Below are positions 6,175 to 12,508 of a stretch of DNA of 12,508 nucleotides, in pieces; position 1 is the first letter of the stretch, and every line of letters starts with the position of its first letter. Made by a program: the position numbers and the translations under genes. This stretch comes from Treponema sp. (lineage in GTDB: Bacteria; Spirochaetota; Spirochaetia; Treponematales; Treponemataceae), in NCBI GenBank assembly GCA_024699205.1, contig JAILQA010000338.1:1-12508 (forward strand), written 5' to 3'. The notes beneath the pieces were generated by a model. The model was not told the origin of the DNA. It did no database searches and was given only the letters and a program-made list of their open reading frames with translations.

Positions 6175-8193
6175 ATGATTAGGTTTATAACTCGTGATTT
6201 TTGCAAAATAGAAGAAAAAGTCTCTCACAAAGCAATCAGGCAGTTATCCTCCAGCAAGGCTTTTAAGGAATACAAGTTCCCTGCCTTGTTGGACGCAGAT
6301 AAAGTAATTACCCTTTTGCCAGAAAATGCCACAGAAGAAGATTGTGCAAAAGTATTCAAGCTTTCACTTTTTTCTTTTATGGGCACAGACGGCATGAGAG
6401 GAAAAGTCTGCACACAAAGATTTGAAGGCCTTGAAACACTCAGAAAATATCTTGCTGAAAATCTGATTTCAGTTTCTTTACTTGAACTTTCGGCTCTTGC
6501 CTTTATCAGAATGCTGAAAGAAACACAAAACGAAGCCCTCAAAATCTGCTTTGGAAATGACAGCCGCGATAAAGCAACCGGCTGGATTTTACGAGACAGT
6601 CTGATTGATGTTTTTGCAAAAAATGGCGTAGAAGTTATAAACCTTGACGTAATCCCAACTCCCTATGTACCGCACTATATGCTCTGCAATGATATAAAAG
6701 GCGGTGCGGTACTTACGGCCAGTCACAATCCATCAAACCAAAATGGAATTAAATATTTTCTTGACGGCAAAAAGCTTTTAAGTGACGGTGAACATGGAGA
6801 TTATATTTTGTCGGCTTATATGTATGAAGCCGCATTAAATCTGACAGATTCGATTGGGTCTCCGAATCCATCAGAGGTTTGTCCATCAGAAGCTTCTACA
6901 ACTTCAAAGTCTCCATCTTCACGGGTCACAACTCTCAACTATTCCGACCAGGCAGTAAAATTCCTGGAAAACACAATCGTTTCGCAGAATATCTCGGAAC
7001 TTGCAAAATGCAGAATAATTATCGACACAGCAAACGGAGCCTGGTCGGAATGTGCTGTCAAGTTTGTCTCAAAAAACAAAATAAACGCAAAAATCATCAA
7101 TTGCGAGCCAGAAGGCGAAAACATTAACCACAATTGTGGTGTAGCAGAAATCGAAGGACACTCTTTCTTCGCAAAAGAAGATTTGATTTCTTCACCAGAA
7201 ATAATTCAGCTGGTTTATGAAGAAGGAAAAAACTCTGTTGCAGCAGTTTACGGAATTGCAGTTGACGGCGACGGCGACCGCGGTTTTGTATTAAAATACG
7301 ACACAGAAAAAGACGGAGTTATCGTTTATGACGGTGATGCAGAAGCATACCTCATAGCAAGTCTCTCAAAAGCAGCATGTAACTGCAATACAACAAATAA
7401 AGAGGCTGTATTCACAATCGAATCAGATTTAATGGTAAGCCTGGAAATGCAGGATAAGTTCAAGCTTACACCAAAAATGGTTGACGTAGGTGATAAATGG
7501 ATTTGCTGCCAGAACCCGGATGAAATGTCGATTGGATTTGAATCTTCTGGTCACGTAATAATTCCATGTACAATTACACCAAATAATTCACTTTCATCAA
7601 ATAAAACTTTGCTTTCAGGAAACGGACTTTTGACAGCCTTTATGACAATCATTTCATTACAAAAAGGAAATCTTCCATTTGAAAAAGGTTATTCAAACAC
7701 ATTCTACACATATTTTGTAAACAAAAACCTTTTCTACAATGGAAGCGACCTCTGGAAAAAAGACGAAGCGCTGATTAAAGAAACAATTGCTCGTGATAAA
7801 ACACTCAGTCTCAAACAAATCCAGATGAAAGATCCGAACGTACTCGTTTTCAATATTATTTACCAGGGAAAAATCTGCGCCCTCTTGTTCAGCAGAAACT
7901 CAGGAACAGAAGATAAAAATGCAGTTTACTTAAAATGCCGCAAAGGCTTTGAAGACCGCTTTTTACCACTTGCAAACGAGTTGAGTCTTCAGCATTGCAA
8001 AAACATGAAGGACAATACGCGAGAAGAAGTTATCTGTGAAAATAAAATCATGGAAACTATCGATAAAAAAGGATTTGCCGTAAAGGCAGATTTAGATTCC
8101 GCTTTTGATTCAGGAATAATCGAATCAGCATTTCACGCATTAGTGAAGGAAAAATTAATATGTAACCAGAATGACTCCTACCATAGAAAATAA
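6175..8193 (+). CDS. Alpha-D-phosphohexomutase (phosphoglucomutase/phosphomannomutase family)
   Basis: This 672-residue enzyme would move the phosphate between C1 and C6 of a hexose, here most likely turning the glucose 1-phosphate made by the GH94 enzyme into glucose 6-phosphate. All family motifs are present in order: GTDGMRG (70-76), the phosphoserine loop TASHNP with catalytic Ser183, the metal loop DGDGDR (364-369), the sugar-binding ESSGH (456-460) and the phosphate-binding RNSGTE (574-579). It is longer than the usual 450-580 residues. There is a Ser/Pro/Thr-rich stretch at about 222-250, and roughly 50 extra C-terminal residues that read like a small helical domain. It starts 5 bp after the GH94 stop in an A-run with no ribosome site, so translational coupling is likely. 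Specificity (glucose, mannose or glucosamine phosphates) is not decided by the motifs; the context favours glucose. Confidence 0.92.
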   Translation: MIRFITRDFCKIEEKVSHKAIRQLSSSKAFKEYKFPALLDADKVITLLPENATEEDCAKVFKLSLFSFMGTDGMRGKVCTQRFEGLETLRKYLAENLISVSLLELSALAFIRMLKETQNEALKICFGNDSRDKATGWILRDSLIDVFAKNGVEVINLDVIPTPYVPHYMLCNDIKGGAVLTASHNPSNQNGIKYFLDGKKLLSDGEHGDYILSAYMYEAALNLTDSIGSPNPSEVCPSEASTTSKSPSSRVTTLNYSDQAVKFLENTIVSQNISELAKCRIIIDTANGAWSECAVKFVSKNKINAKIINCEPEGENINHNCGVAEIEGHSFFAKEDLISSPEIIQLVYEEGKNSVAAVYGIAVDGDGDRGFVLKYDTEKDGVIVYDGDAEAYLIASLSKAACNCNTTNKEAVFTIESDLMVSLEMQDKFKLTPKMVDVGDKWICCQNPDEMSIGFESSGHVIIPCTITPNNSLSSNKTLLSGNGLLTAFMTIISLQKGNLPFEKGYSNTFYTYFVNKNLFYNGSDLWKKDEALIKETIARDKTLSLKQIQMKDPNVLVFNIIYQGKICALLFSRNSGTEDKNAVYLKCRKGFEDRFLPLANELSLQHCKNMKDNTREEVICENKIMETIDKKGFAVKADLDSAFDSGIIESAFHALVKEKLICNQNDSYHRK

Positions 8194-8241
8194 TCTTTAA
8201 TCCATTTAAAAAAGTAAATCTTAATCGCCCTCCTCCATTTG

Positions 8242-8317
8242 GGCTGCCTGCAAATCATCATTCTGGTGAATTCTAAGATACGCTTAGAAAAGGTTTGCAG
8301 ACAGCCTCTTTTTTTTT
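8242..8317 (+). terminator. Compound Rho-independent terminator after the phosphohexomutase
   Basis: GGCTG (8242-8246) pairs with CAGCC (8302-8306). After one C/A mismatch, CTGCAAATC (8248-8256) pairs with GGTTTGCAG (8292-8300, one G-T). A T9 run follows (8309-8317). The 35-nt apical region holds a second perfect hairpin, TTCTAAG (8271-8277) with CTTAGAA (8283-8289). It lies 48 bp after the stop and would end the GH94 operon. The minus strand has no T run, so it works in one direction. The 149-bp gap 8194-8342 holds only this and the next gene's promoter. Confidence 0.75.
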
Positions 8318-8330
8318 ATACCAAGTCTGC

Positions 8331-8336
8331 TATAAT
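8331..8336 (+). promoter_or_regulatory. -10 box of the DUF763 gene, leaderless
   Basis: A perfect TATAAT ends 6 nt before the ATG at 8343, so transcription would start at or next to the A of the start codon. No convincing -35 box is visible; the correct distance falls in the terminator T run. There is no ribosome site between the two, which supports a leaderless mRNA. Confidence 0.6.
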
Positions 8337-8342
8337 ACAAGT

Positions 8343-9779
8343 ATGCCACGTAATTCAGGACATGCAGATTTACCTCTTCATACAGGAACCGTTCCACGCT
8401 GGCTTGCCGACCGTATGCGCGATTTAGGTGCGCTTATAGTTGAATCACTCGTTCTTAATTACGGCCCGGATGAAGTTCTTGTGCGTTTGAGTGATCCCTT
8501 GTGGTTCCAGTCCTTTGGAGCAGTTATGGGAATGGACTGGCATTCTTCGGGAATTACAACAAGTGTAATGTATGCCTTGAAACGGGGACTTAATCCACGT
8601 GCAAAAGAACTCGGCATTTACGTTTGTGGTGGTCGTGGAAAATATTCGCGCCAGACACCCGATGAATTGCTGCAGATTGCCACCCAAACTGGACTTAATT
8701 CCGATGAACTTATTAAAAACAGCCGGCTTGTTGCAAAAGTTGATAATAATGCCGTTCAGGATGGATTCCAGCTCTATCAGCACAATTTTATTTTGACATC
8801 CAGTGGAAATTGGACAGTCGTTCAGCAGGGAATGAATGCAAATACCCGTACCGCCCGCCGTTACCACTGGTGCTCATCTGATTTGCGAAGTTTTGTCGAA
8901 AATCCTCACACAGGCGTAGTTGGCGATAACCGTGGCAAAATTCTGAATCTTACCGACACAAATGCAGCAGGTGCCCGTTCGTCAATTCTTGAAATGTCGC
9001 ACGAAAATCCCGACCGTGTTATCAACGAAATCCTTCAAATTGACCGCCCCGCAAATCAGATAATTCTTATGCAGGGTGGAAAAGTAAGTAATCTAGGAGG
9101 GGAAAGCCTTCCCCTCGCTCGCACTTCATTGCTCGCTACCCCTTCCAGCGGGAGTACCCGCAACGCCCCGGAACAGGGGTTATTATTTCCTGAGTTGGAA
9201 GAAACCGGGGCCAATATCAACTCAGCGCAAAGTCGCACCCAAAGTACCAATGACAGCAGTTTTTGTCAAAAAACTGCAAATGGGGCGAATACCAACTTAA
9301 CGCTGAATAGAAACTACAACGCCCCATTACATCACGAGGTTCGTTCCGAAGACGTCGATCTAAAACGACTGGGTGGTGTCCTTGCAACCGCCTACGAAAA
9401 TCAACCAAAAGATTTTGAATCCCTTTTACTCACTCCAGGACTGGGCCCAAGAACCTTGCAATCCCTCGCCCTCGTTAGCGAAGTAATCTACGGAACACCG
9501 ACGCGCTTCAACGACCCGGCAAGATTCAGTTTTGCTCATGGTGGAAAAGACGGACACCCCTTTCCGGTTCCACTAAAAATCTACGACGAATCAATCCGAA
9601 TTCTTCGTGACAGTATAGAAAAATCAAAATTAGGATATAAAGATAAATCCGACTGCATCCGCCGGCTGCATGAAACCGCCCTGAACATCGAACGCAACTG
9701 TTCACCAATGGCAGATTTTGATGCCGCCATCGCCTACGAACGCGCTCATTCAGCAGAATGGGATGGAAGAACAGTTTAA
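8343..9779 (+). CDS. DUF763 family protein with in-frame palindromic insert
   Basis: This 478-residue protein matches the DUF763 family, whose function I do not know. The N-terminus (SGHADLPLHTGTVPRWL) is the family's usual opening and fixes the start at ATG 8343, rather than the in-frame ATG 8295 inside the terminator. Other conserved blocks are HSSGITTSVMYALKRGL, GGRGKYSRQTPDEL, WTVVQQGMN with ARRYHW, APLHHEV, DVDLKRLG and AHGGKDGHPFPVP near the C-terminus. TPGLGPRTLQSLALV (from T364) looks like a helix-hairpin-helix, which suggests nucleic acid binding (inferred). No signal peptide or membrane helix is visible. Residues about 245-328 are low complexity (Ser, Asn, Thr, Gly, Ala) and are encoded by an inverted-repeat-rich insert, which explains a length above what I recall for the family (about 370-410). 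It has its own promoter and converges on the MATE gene. Confidence 0.85.
   Translation: MPRNSGHADLPLHTGTVPRWLADRMRDLGALIVESLVLNYGPDEVLVRLSDPLWFQSFGAVMGMDWHSSGITTSVMYALKRGLNPRAKELGIYVCGGRGKYSRQTPDELLQIATQTGLNSDELIKNSRLVAKVDNNAVQDGFQLYQHNFILTSSGNWTVVQQGMNANTRTARRYHWCSSDLRSFVENPHTGVVGDNRGKILNLTDTNAAGARSSILEMSHENPDRVINEILQIDRPANQIILMQGGKVSNLGGESLPLARTSLLATPSSGSTRNAPEQGLLFPELEETGANINSAQSRTQSTNDSSFCQKTANGANTNLTLNRNYNAPLHHEVRSEDVDLKRLGGVLATAYENQPKDFESLLLTPGLGPRTLQSLALVSEVIYGTPTRFNDPARFSFAHGGKDGHPFPVPLKIYDESIRILRDSIEKSKLGYKDKSDCIRRLHETALNIERNCSPMADFDAAIAYERAHSAEWDGRTV
9091..9326 (+). repeat. Palindrome-rich insert inside the DUF763 gene
   Basis: This segment is GC-rich and packed with inverted repeats, unlike the flanking coding sequence. 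GAGGGGAA (9097-9104) pairs perfectly with TTCCCCTC (9109-9116). ACCCCT (9138-9143) pairs with AGGGGT (9175-9180) around an inner GCGGG/CCCGC hairpin (9148-9161). GCCCCGG (9165-9171) matches CCGGGGC (9205-9211). GCAGTTTTT (9256-9264) matches AAAAACTGC (9269-9277). TGGGGCG (9281-9287) matches CGCCCCA (9320-9326), and TCAGCG (9222-9227) matches CGCTGA (9301-9306). It keeps the reading frame. It behaves like a protein-coding palindromic repeat such as the Rickettsia RPE elements; dispersal in this genome is inferred, because only one copy is in view. Confidence 0.65.
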
Positions 9780-11206
9780 AGCTCGGACTCCAGTCTTTTT
9801 AACTTTCGGAAAAACCAAATTAAATAAGGAATTGCCGTAAAGGTACTCAGCAAATCGGCAACCGCCTGACTGATTTCTACACCAAAAAGCCCAAAGACTC
9901 GCGGAAGAATTAAAATTGCAGGAATAAAATAAACGCCCTGCCTGTTCATTGAAAGGAAAGTTGCCGGCTTAATATGGCGGGTGGACTGCATCAGCATATT
10001 CGTACCAATAATCAGTGGATGGAGCGGAATAAAGGCAGCCTGCCATCTTAAAGCAACAGTTCCAATTGCAATTACATCTGCATCATCCCGGAAAGCCCTT
10101 ATAACTTGAGGAGCAAAAATAATACAGAGGGAAGATAAAACCGCCATAAAGGCAGCAGAACTTAAAACCATAAAGAGCCAGGCCTTTTTTACGCGGTCGT
10201 AGCGTTTTGCCCCGTAATTATAACCGCTTACCGGACTAAAGCCCTGACCAATTCCAATAATCATACTGGCAATGAACATAATTATTTTTTGAGTGATTGT
10301 CATTGCCGCAACCGCAGAATCTCCATAAAGTGCTGCATTCGTATTCAAAAGAATACTTGCAATACTGGCTAAGCCCTGTCTTGCCAGCGACGGAAAGCCT
10401 GTAGAAATAATTCTTCCCAAAACACGAATGTCTTTTGTATAAAGCCTGGGTTTTATCTGACAGATGGATTTTTTTCGCAGATAAAAGGAGAAGAGAATAC
10501 AGAAGCTTACAAACTGACTTATTAAAGTTGCAATTGCCGCACCACTTATTCCCAGCCCAAAACCGTGAAAGCCAGAGCCTGCTCCAATAGCATGACCAAA
10601 AAGCGTCAGTTCGTCAAAAATAAAAATCGGATCCAAGATAATATTCAATATGCCGCCGGTAGAAAGGGCAATCATACTGAAAAAGGCTTTTCCTTCAGAA
10701 CGTAAATCATTATTTAAAACAAAGGAAGCGCACATAAAAGGCGCGCCCCAAAAGATGAATCTTGCGTAATCGCGCGCATAAGGAAGAACGGTAGAAGAAG
10801 CCCCGACCAGACTTAACAGGCCGTTTGCAAAGAGATTTCCAAAAATTGTGATAAGGACGCCGAACCCGAAGGCGGTGAAGAAGGCGGTCGAGGAAAGTTC
10901 TGAAGCTTCATCATTATGCTTTTGTCCCAGCTTAATGGAGACGAGACTTCCGCTGCCCATTCCAAGGGTAAATCCGCAGGCCTGAATAATACTCATAATC
11001 GGAAAAACAATTCCAACCGCCGCACTTGCCTGCGTACTTATCTGCGAAACAAAAAAAGTATCTGCCATGTTATAAATTGAAGTTATAAGCATGGAGATTA
11101 CCGTCGGAATTGCAAGAGTGGTGACAAGCTTCCATACAGGAGTATTTACCATCTTGTTGTATTGTGAATCAGCATTTTTATTAATTGTATTATTTTCGTC
11201 TGCCAT
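9776..11206 (-). CDS. MATE family efflux transporter
   Basis: This 476-residue inner-membrane protein of the multidrug and toxic compound extrusion family exports drugs or metabolites using a Na+ or H+ gradient. About twelve hydrophobic segments are present in two related halves. The first half opens with the typical LAIPTVISMLITSIYNMADTFFV, followed by GMGSGSLVSIKLGQ; the second half carries TGFPSLARQGLASIA, GQGFSPVSGYNYGA and IIGTNMLMQSTRH. Length is normal. I chose ATG 11206-11204 (MADENN), because the longer frame would use TTG 11227, which lies in the -10 box. The ribosome site is weak (GACGG), with a leader of about 14 nt. It follows the GH5 gene by 33 bp on the same strand. Its stop overlaps the DUF763 stop in a shared TTAA. 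The substrate is unknown, and a link to sugar use is not shown. Confidence 0.92.
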   Translation of the reverse strand: MADENNTINKNADSQYNKMVNTPVWKLVTTLAIPTVISMLITSIYNMADTFFVSQISTQASAAVGIVFPIMSIIQACGFTLGMGSGSLVSIKLGQKHNDEASELSSTAFFTAFGFGVLITIFGNLFANGLLSLVGASSTVLPYARDYARFIFWGAPFMCASFVLNNDLRSEGKAFFSMIALSTGGILNIILDPIFIFDELTLFGHAIGAGSGFHGFGLGISGAAIATLISQFVSFCILFSFYLRKKSICQIKPRLYTKDIRVLGRIISTGFPSLARQGLASIASILLNTNAALYGDSAVAAMTITQKIIMFIASMIIGIGQGFSPVSGYNYGAKRYDRVKKAWLFMVLSSAAFMAVLSSLCIIFAPQVIRAFRDDADVIAIGTVALRWQAAFIPLHPLIIGTNMLMQSTRHIKPATFLSMNRQGVYFIPAILILPRVFGLFGVEISQAVADLLSTFTAIPYLIWFFRKLKRLESEL

Positions 11207-11226
11207 ATAAAACCGTCTATAAATCA

Positions 11227-11255
11227 ATTATAGTACATTTTATTTACATGGTGAA
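11227..11255 (-). promoter_or_regulatory. Promoter of the MATE gene within the GH5 3' end
   Basis: On the minus strand, TTCACC (11255-11250) is 17 bp from a perfect TATAAT (11232-11227). The -35 half lies in the last codons of the GH5 gene. The predicted start is near 11220, about 14 nt before the ATG. The -10 is strong and the -35 moderate (4 of 6). Confidence 0.6.
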
Positions 11256-12508
11256 TCATAATAGGCAGACATCATAGTCTCTACAAAGCTTGCTTCATAA
11301 AACTGGCATTTTTCTCGGTCAATCAAAGCACTCGATTCTTCTTGATTTCCAGCATCCCACCAAAGCATGCTCATGCCATAATAGTGAGCCTTTTTAGCAA
11401 GATGGGTAATCCATTTTATTCTTTCCTCGTATAAAATAGGAGAACGGCCGGTTCCAGTTTCGCCAATTACAATAGGTATGCCCTTTTGAATAAAAGCCTT
11501 ATCAAGCTCCTCAAAAAGATTTGTAATATCATTTTCCATTCTCTTCTGGAACTTTTTTTCCGGGTTTTCATCTATTTTCCACTGAGGATATTTATGAATT
11601 GTAAGAATTAGATTTTCATCATTCTGCCCGTGATTTTTTGGCATCTTAAAAAGGCCTGGCGCATACACACCAGTACTTTCATTTTCAATAAAAGGAAGAA
11701 GAGTTTCTACTCCTGTGCAAAGTCCTGGAATCATTACAAAACGTTTTTCATTATTGCCGCCACTTTCCCTAATTGTTTCAAGGCAAATCTGATTATATTC
11801 ATTTAAAATTTCATATTCCTCTATGCAAGTCTGACATTTTCTGTTATCGCACCAGTAACCACCGATTGTTTCTCCATCTTGTTTATGCCAGGCAAGTTTT
11901 AAAGCCGGCTGCCATTCATGAGATTTTCCATCTTCATGATAATCACGAGTATTACGAGGCTCATTCATTGTTTCAAAAATCAGATGATAATCATAACCAT
12001 TATTAAAAGCCCTTGCTATCTGTGTCCAAATTGCCTTTAGAAAGGCCTTTGATTCAGTCTGATCCTGTGGATTTGTAGTGACAATATAACCGTCTGCATA
12101 TCCTAAAGGGGACGGCATTCTTCTTTTATCATACTCATCAGTTTTTCCTTCCTGTGTTTTATATGTTGTAACCATATCGCCATGAACAGAATGATGCTCA
12201 TTGAGAATAACAAAATAGCCTTCCTCCAGAGCCATATCAACAACCTCTTTTACGCGTGCAAGCCAATCCGGATCAATTGTATATTTGTCATCTATAATGT
12301 GGCAGTACCAGGTAACCGGAATACGGATTGTTCTATAGCCTTTTTCATCAGGAAAATAATTTTTGACAAAAGAGAGCAATTCTCTGCTTGTTTCAGTTTT
12401 TTCCCAGTCAAACTCAGCTTCGAGCCCCCGCTCCCAATAATTTTCCTGCCAGTTATAGGAATGAGCATCAAAAGTATTACCAAGATTCCAGCCAACTCCC
12501 ATTTCGCT
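11240..12508 (-). CDS. GH5 endo-beta-1,4-glucanase, N-terminus off window
   Basis: This is a glycoside hydrolase family 5 enzyme that cleaves beta-1,4-glucan or related polymers with retention. The frame is open to the right edge (S-E before M-G-V-G-W), so the true start and any signal peptide are outside; the Met at 12502 is an internal residue. Counting from it, the family pattern is GWNLGNTFDA (4-13), IRIPVTW (59-65), NEHH (101-104), acid/base Glu181 in N-E-P, HKY (303-305), nucleophile Glu348 in GETG, and WWD (381-383). The opening and NEP context best fit subfamily GH5_4. Roughly 25-45 residues after NEP form an extra loop with C218, C223 and C226 (C-x4-C-x2-C). The protein ends soon after the barrel, with no C-terminal binding module. 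It would supply oligosaccharides to the importer and phosphorylase at the other end of the window. The stop is at 11240-11242. Confidence 0.93.
   Translation of the reverse strand, partial: SEMGVGWNLGNTFDAHSYNWQENYWERGLEAEFDWEKTETSRELLSFVKNYFPDEKGYRTIRIPVTWYCHIIDDKYTIDPDWLARVKEVVDMALEEGYFVILNEHHSVHGDMVTTYKTQEGKTDEYDKRRMPSPLGYADGYIVTTNPQDQTESKAFLKAIWTQIARAFNNGYDYHLIFETMNEPRNTRDYHEDGKSHEWQPALKLAWHKQDGETIGGYWCDNRKCQTCIEEYEILNEYNQICLETIRESGGNNEKRFVMIPGLCTGVETLLPFIENESTGVYAPGLFKMPKNHGQNDENLILTIHKYPQWKIDENPEKKFQKRMENDITNLFEELDKAFIQKGIPIVIGETGTGRSPILYEERIKWITHLAKKAHYYGMSMLWWDAGNQEESSALIDREKCQFYEASFVETMMSAYYDSPCK

Noticed and set aside
8242..8306. The long imperfect palindrome considered as an integron attC site, since some treponemes carry integrons.
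   Set aside because: No GTTRRRY core sites are at the ends, and the T9 run directly after the stem fits a terminator.
8295..8342. An upstream in-frame ATG for DUF763 that adds 16 residues.
   Set aside because: It lies inside the terminator stem, upstream of the -10 box, and the family's conserved N-terminus begins at 8343.
8239..8427. A short plus-strand open frame covering the terminator and the start of DUF763.
   Set aside because: It translates the hairpin and T run and conflicts with the DUF763 frame.
8445..8867. A 140-codon open frame on the minus strand opposite DUF763.
   Set aside because: It is fully antisense to conserved DUF763 codons, has no family resemblance or ribosome site, and is explained by codon bias of the real gene.
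9070..9330. An intein or a transposon inside DUF763.
   Set aside because: The insert is too short, lacks splice-junction Cys/Ser and His-Asn motifs, and encodes no transposase; no target duplication was seen.
11207..11229. A TTG start at 11227 for the MATE gene.
   Set aside because: It overlaps the predicted -10 box, lies upstream of the likely transcription start, and lacks a ribosome site; ATG 11206 is better.
1..12508. CRISPR arrays, tRNA or rRNA genes, insertion-sequence ends.
   Set aside because: I saw no regularly spaced repeats, no tRNA-like cloverleaf, no rRNA sequence and no transposase in the window.

Overview
The window looks like the chromosome of a low-GC, carbohydrate-fermenting bacterium, most likely a gut or rumen Treponema (Spirochaetota). 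The grounds are AT-rich coding sequence, a relaxed spirochaete-type lipobox, a beta-glucan utilisation gene set, and a DUF763 gene interrupted in frame by a palindrome-rich insert. The genus is an inference from gene content and style, not from a marker gene.

Layout. Positions 1-3413 (minus strand) hold a sugar ABC uptake operon, transcribed in the order lipoprotein solute-binding protein, MalF-like permease, MalG-like permease; the last runs off the left edge. No ATPase gene is visible. Positions 3414-3685 form a divergent control region: two strong sigma70-type promoters, two near-identical 12-bp palindromes with a central CG (LacI-family style) whose centres are 105 bp apart, and a run of helically phased A-tracts. 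Positions 3686-8193 (plus strand) hold a GH94-type inverting disaccharide phosphorylase followed 5 bp later by a large alpha-D-phosphohexomutase. A compound terminator follows at 8242-8317.

Positions 8343-9779 (plus) hold a DUF763 protein of unknown function, apparently read from a leaderless transcript. About 240 bp of its coding sequence (9091-9326) is a dense cluster of inverted repeats that adds roughly 80 residues to the protein. It converges on, and overlaps by 4 bp, a MATE-family transporter (minus, 9776-11206). The right end (11240-12508, minus) is the body of a GH5 endo-beta-glucanase whose N-terminus lies beyond the edge.

How the genes fit together: the GH5 enzyme would cut beta-glucan to oligosaccharides, and the binding protein and two permeases would import a short beta-glucoside with a shared ATPase encoded elsewhere. 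The GH94 enzyme would split it with phosphate, giving a sugar 1-phosphate, and the phosphohexomutase would convert that to the 6-phosphate for glycolysis. The divergent arrangement with paired operators suggests that transport and phosphorolysis share one sugar-responsive regulator, which is not encoded here. Sugar specificity, including whether it is cellobiose, cannot be settled from the sequence alone.
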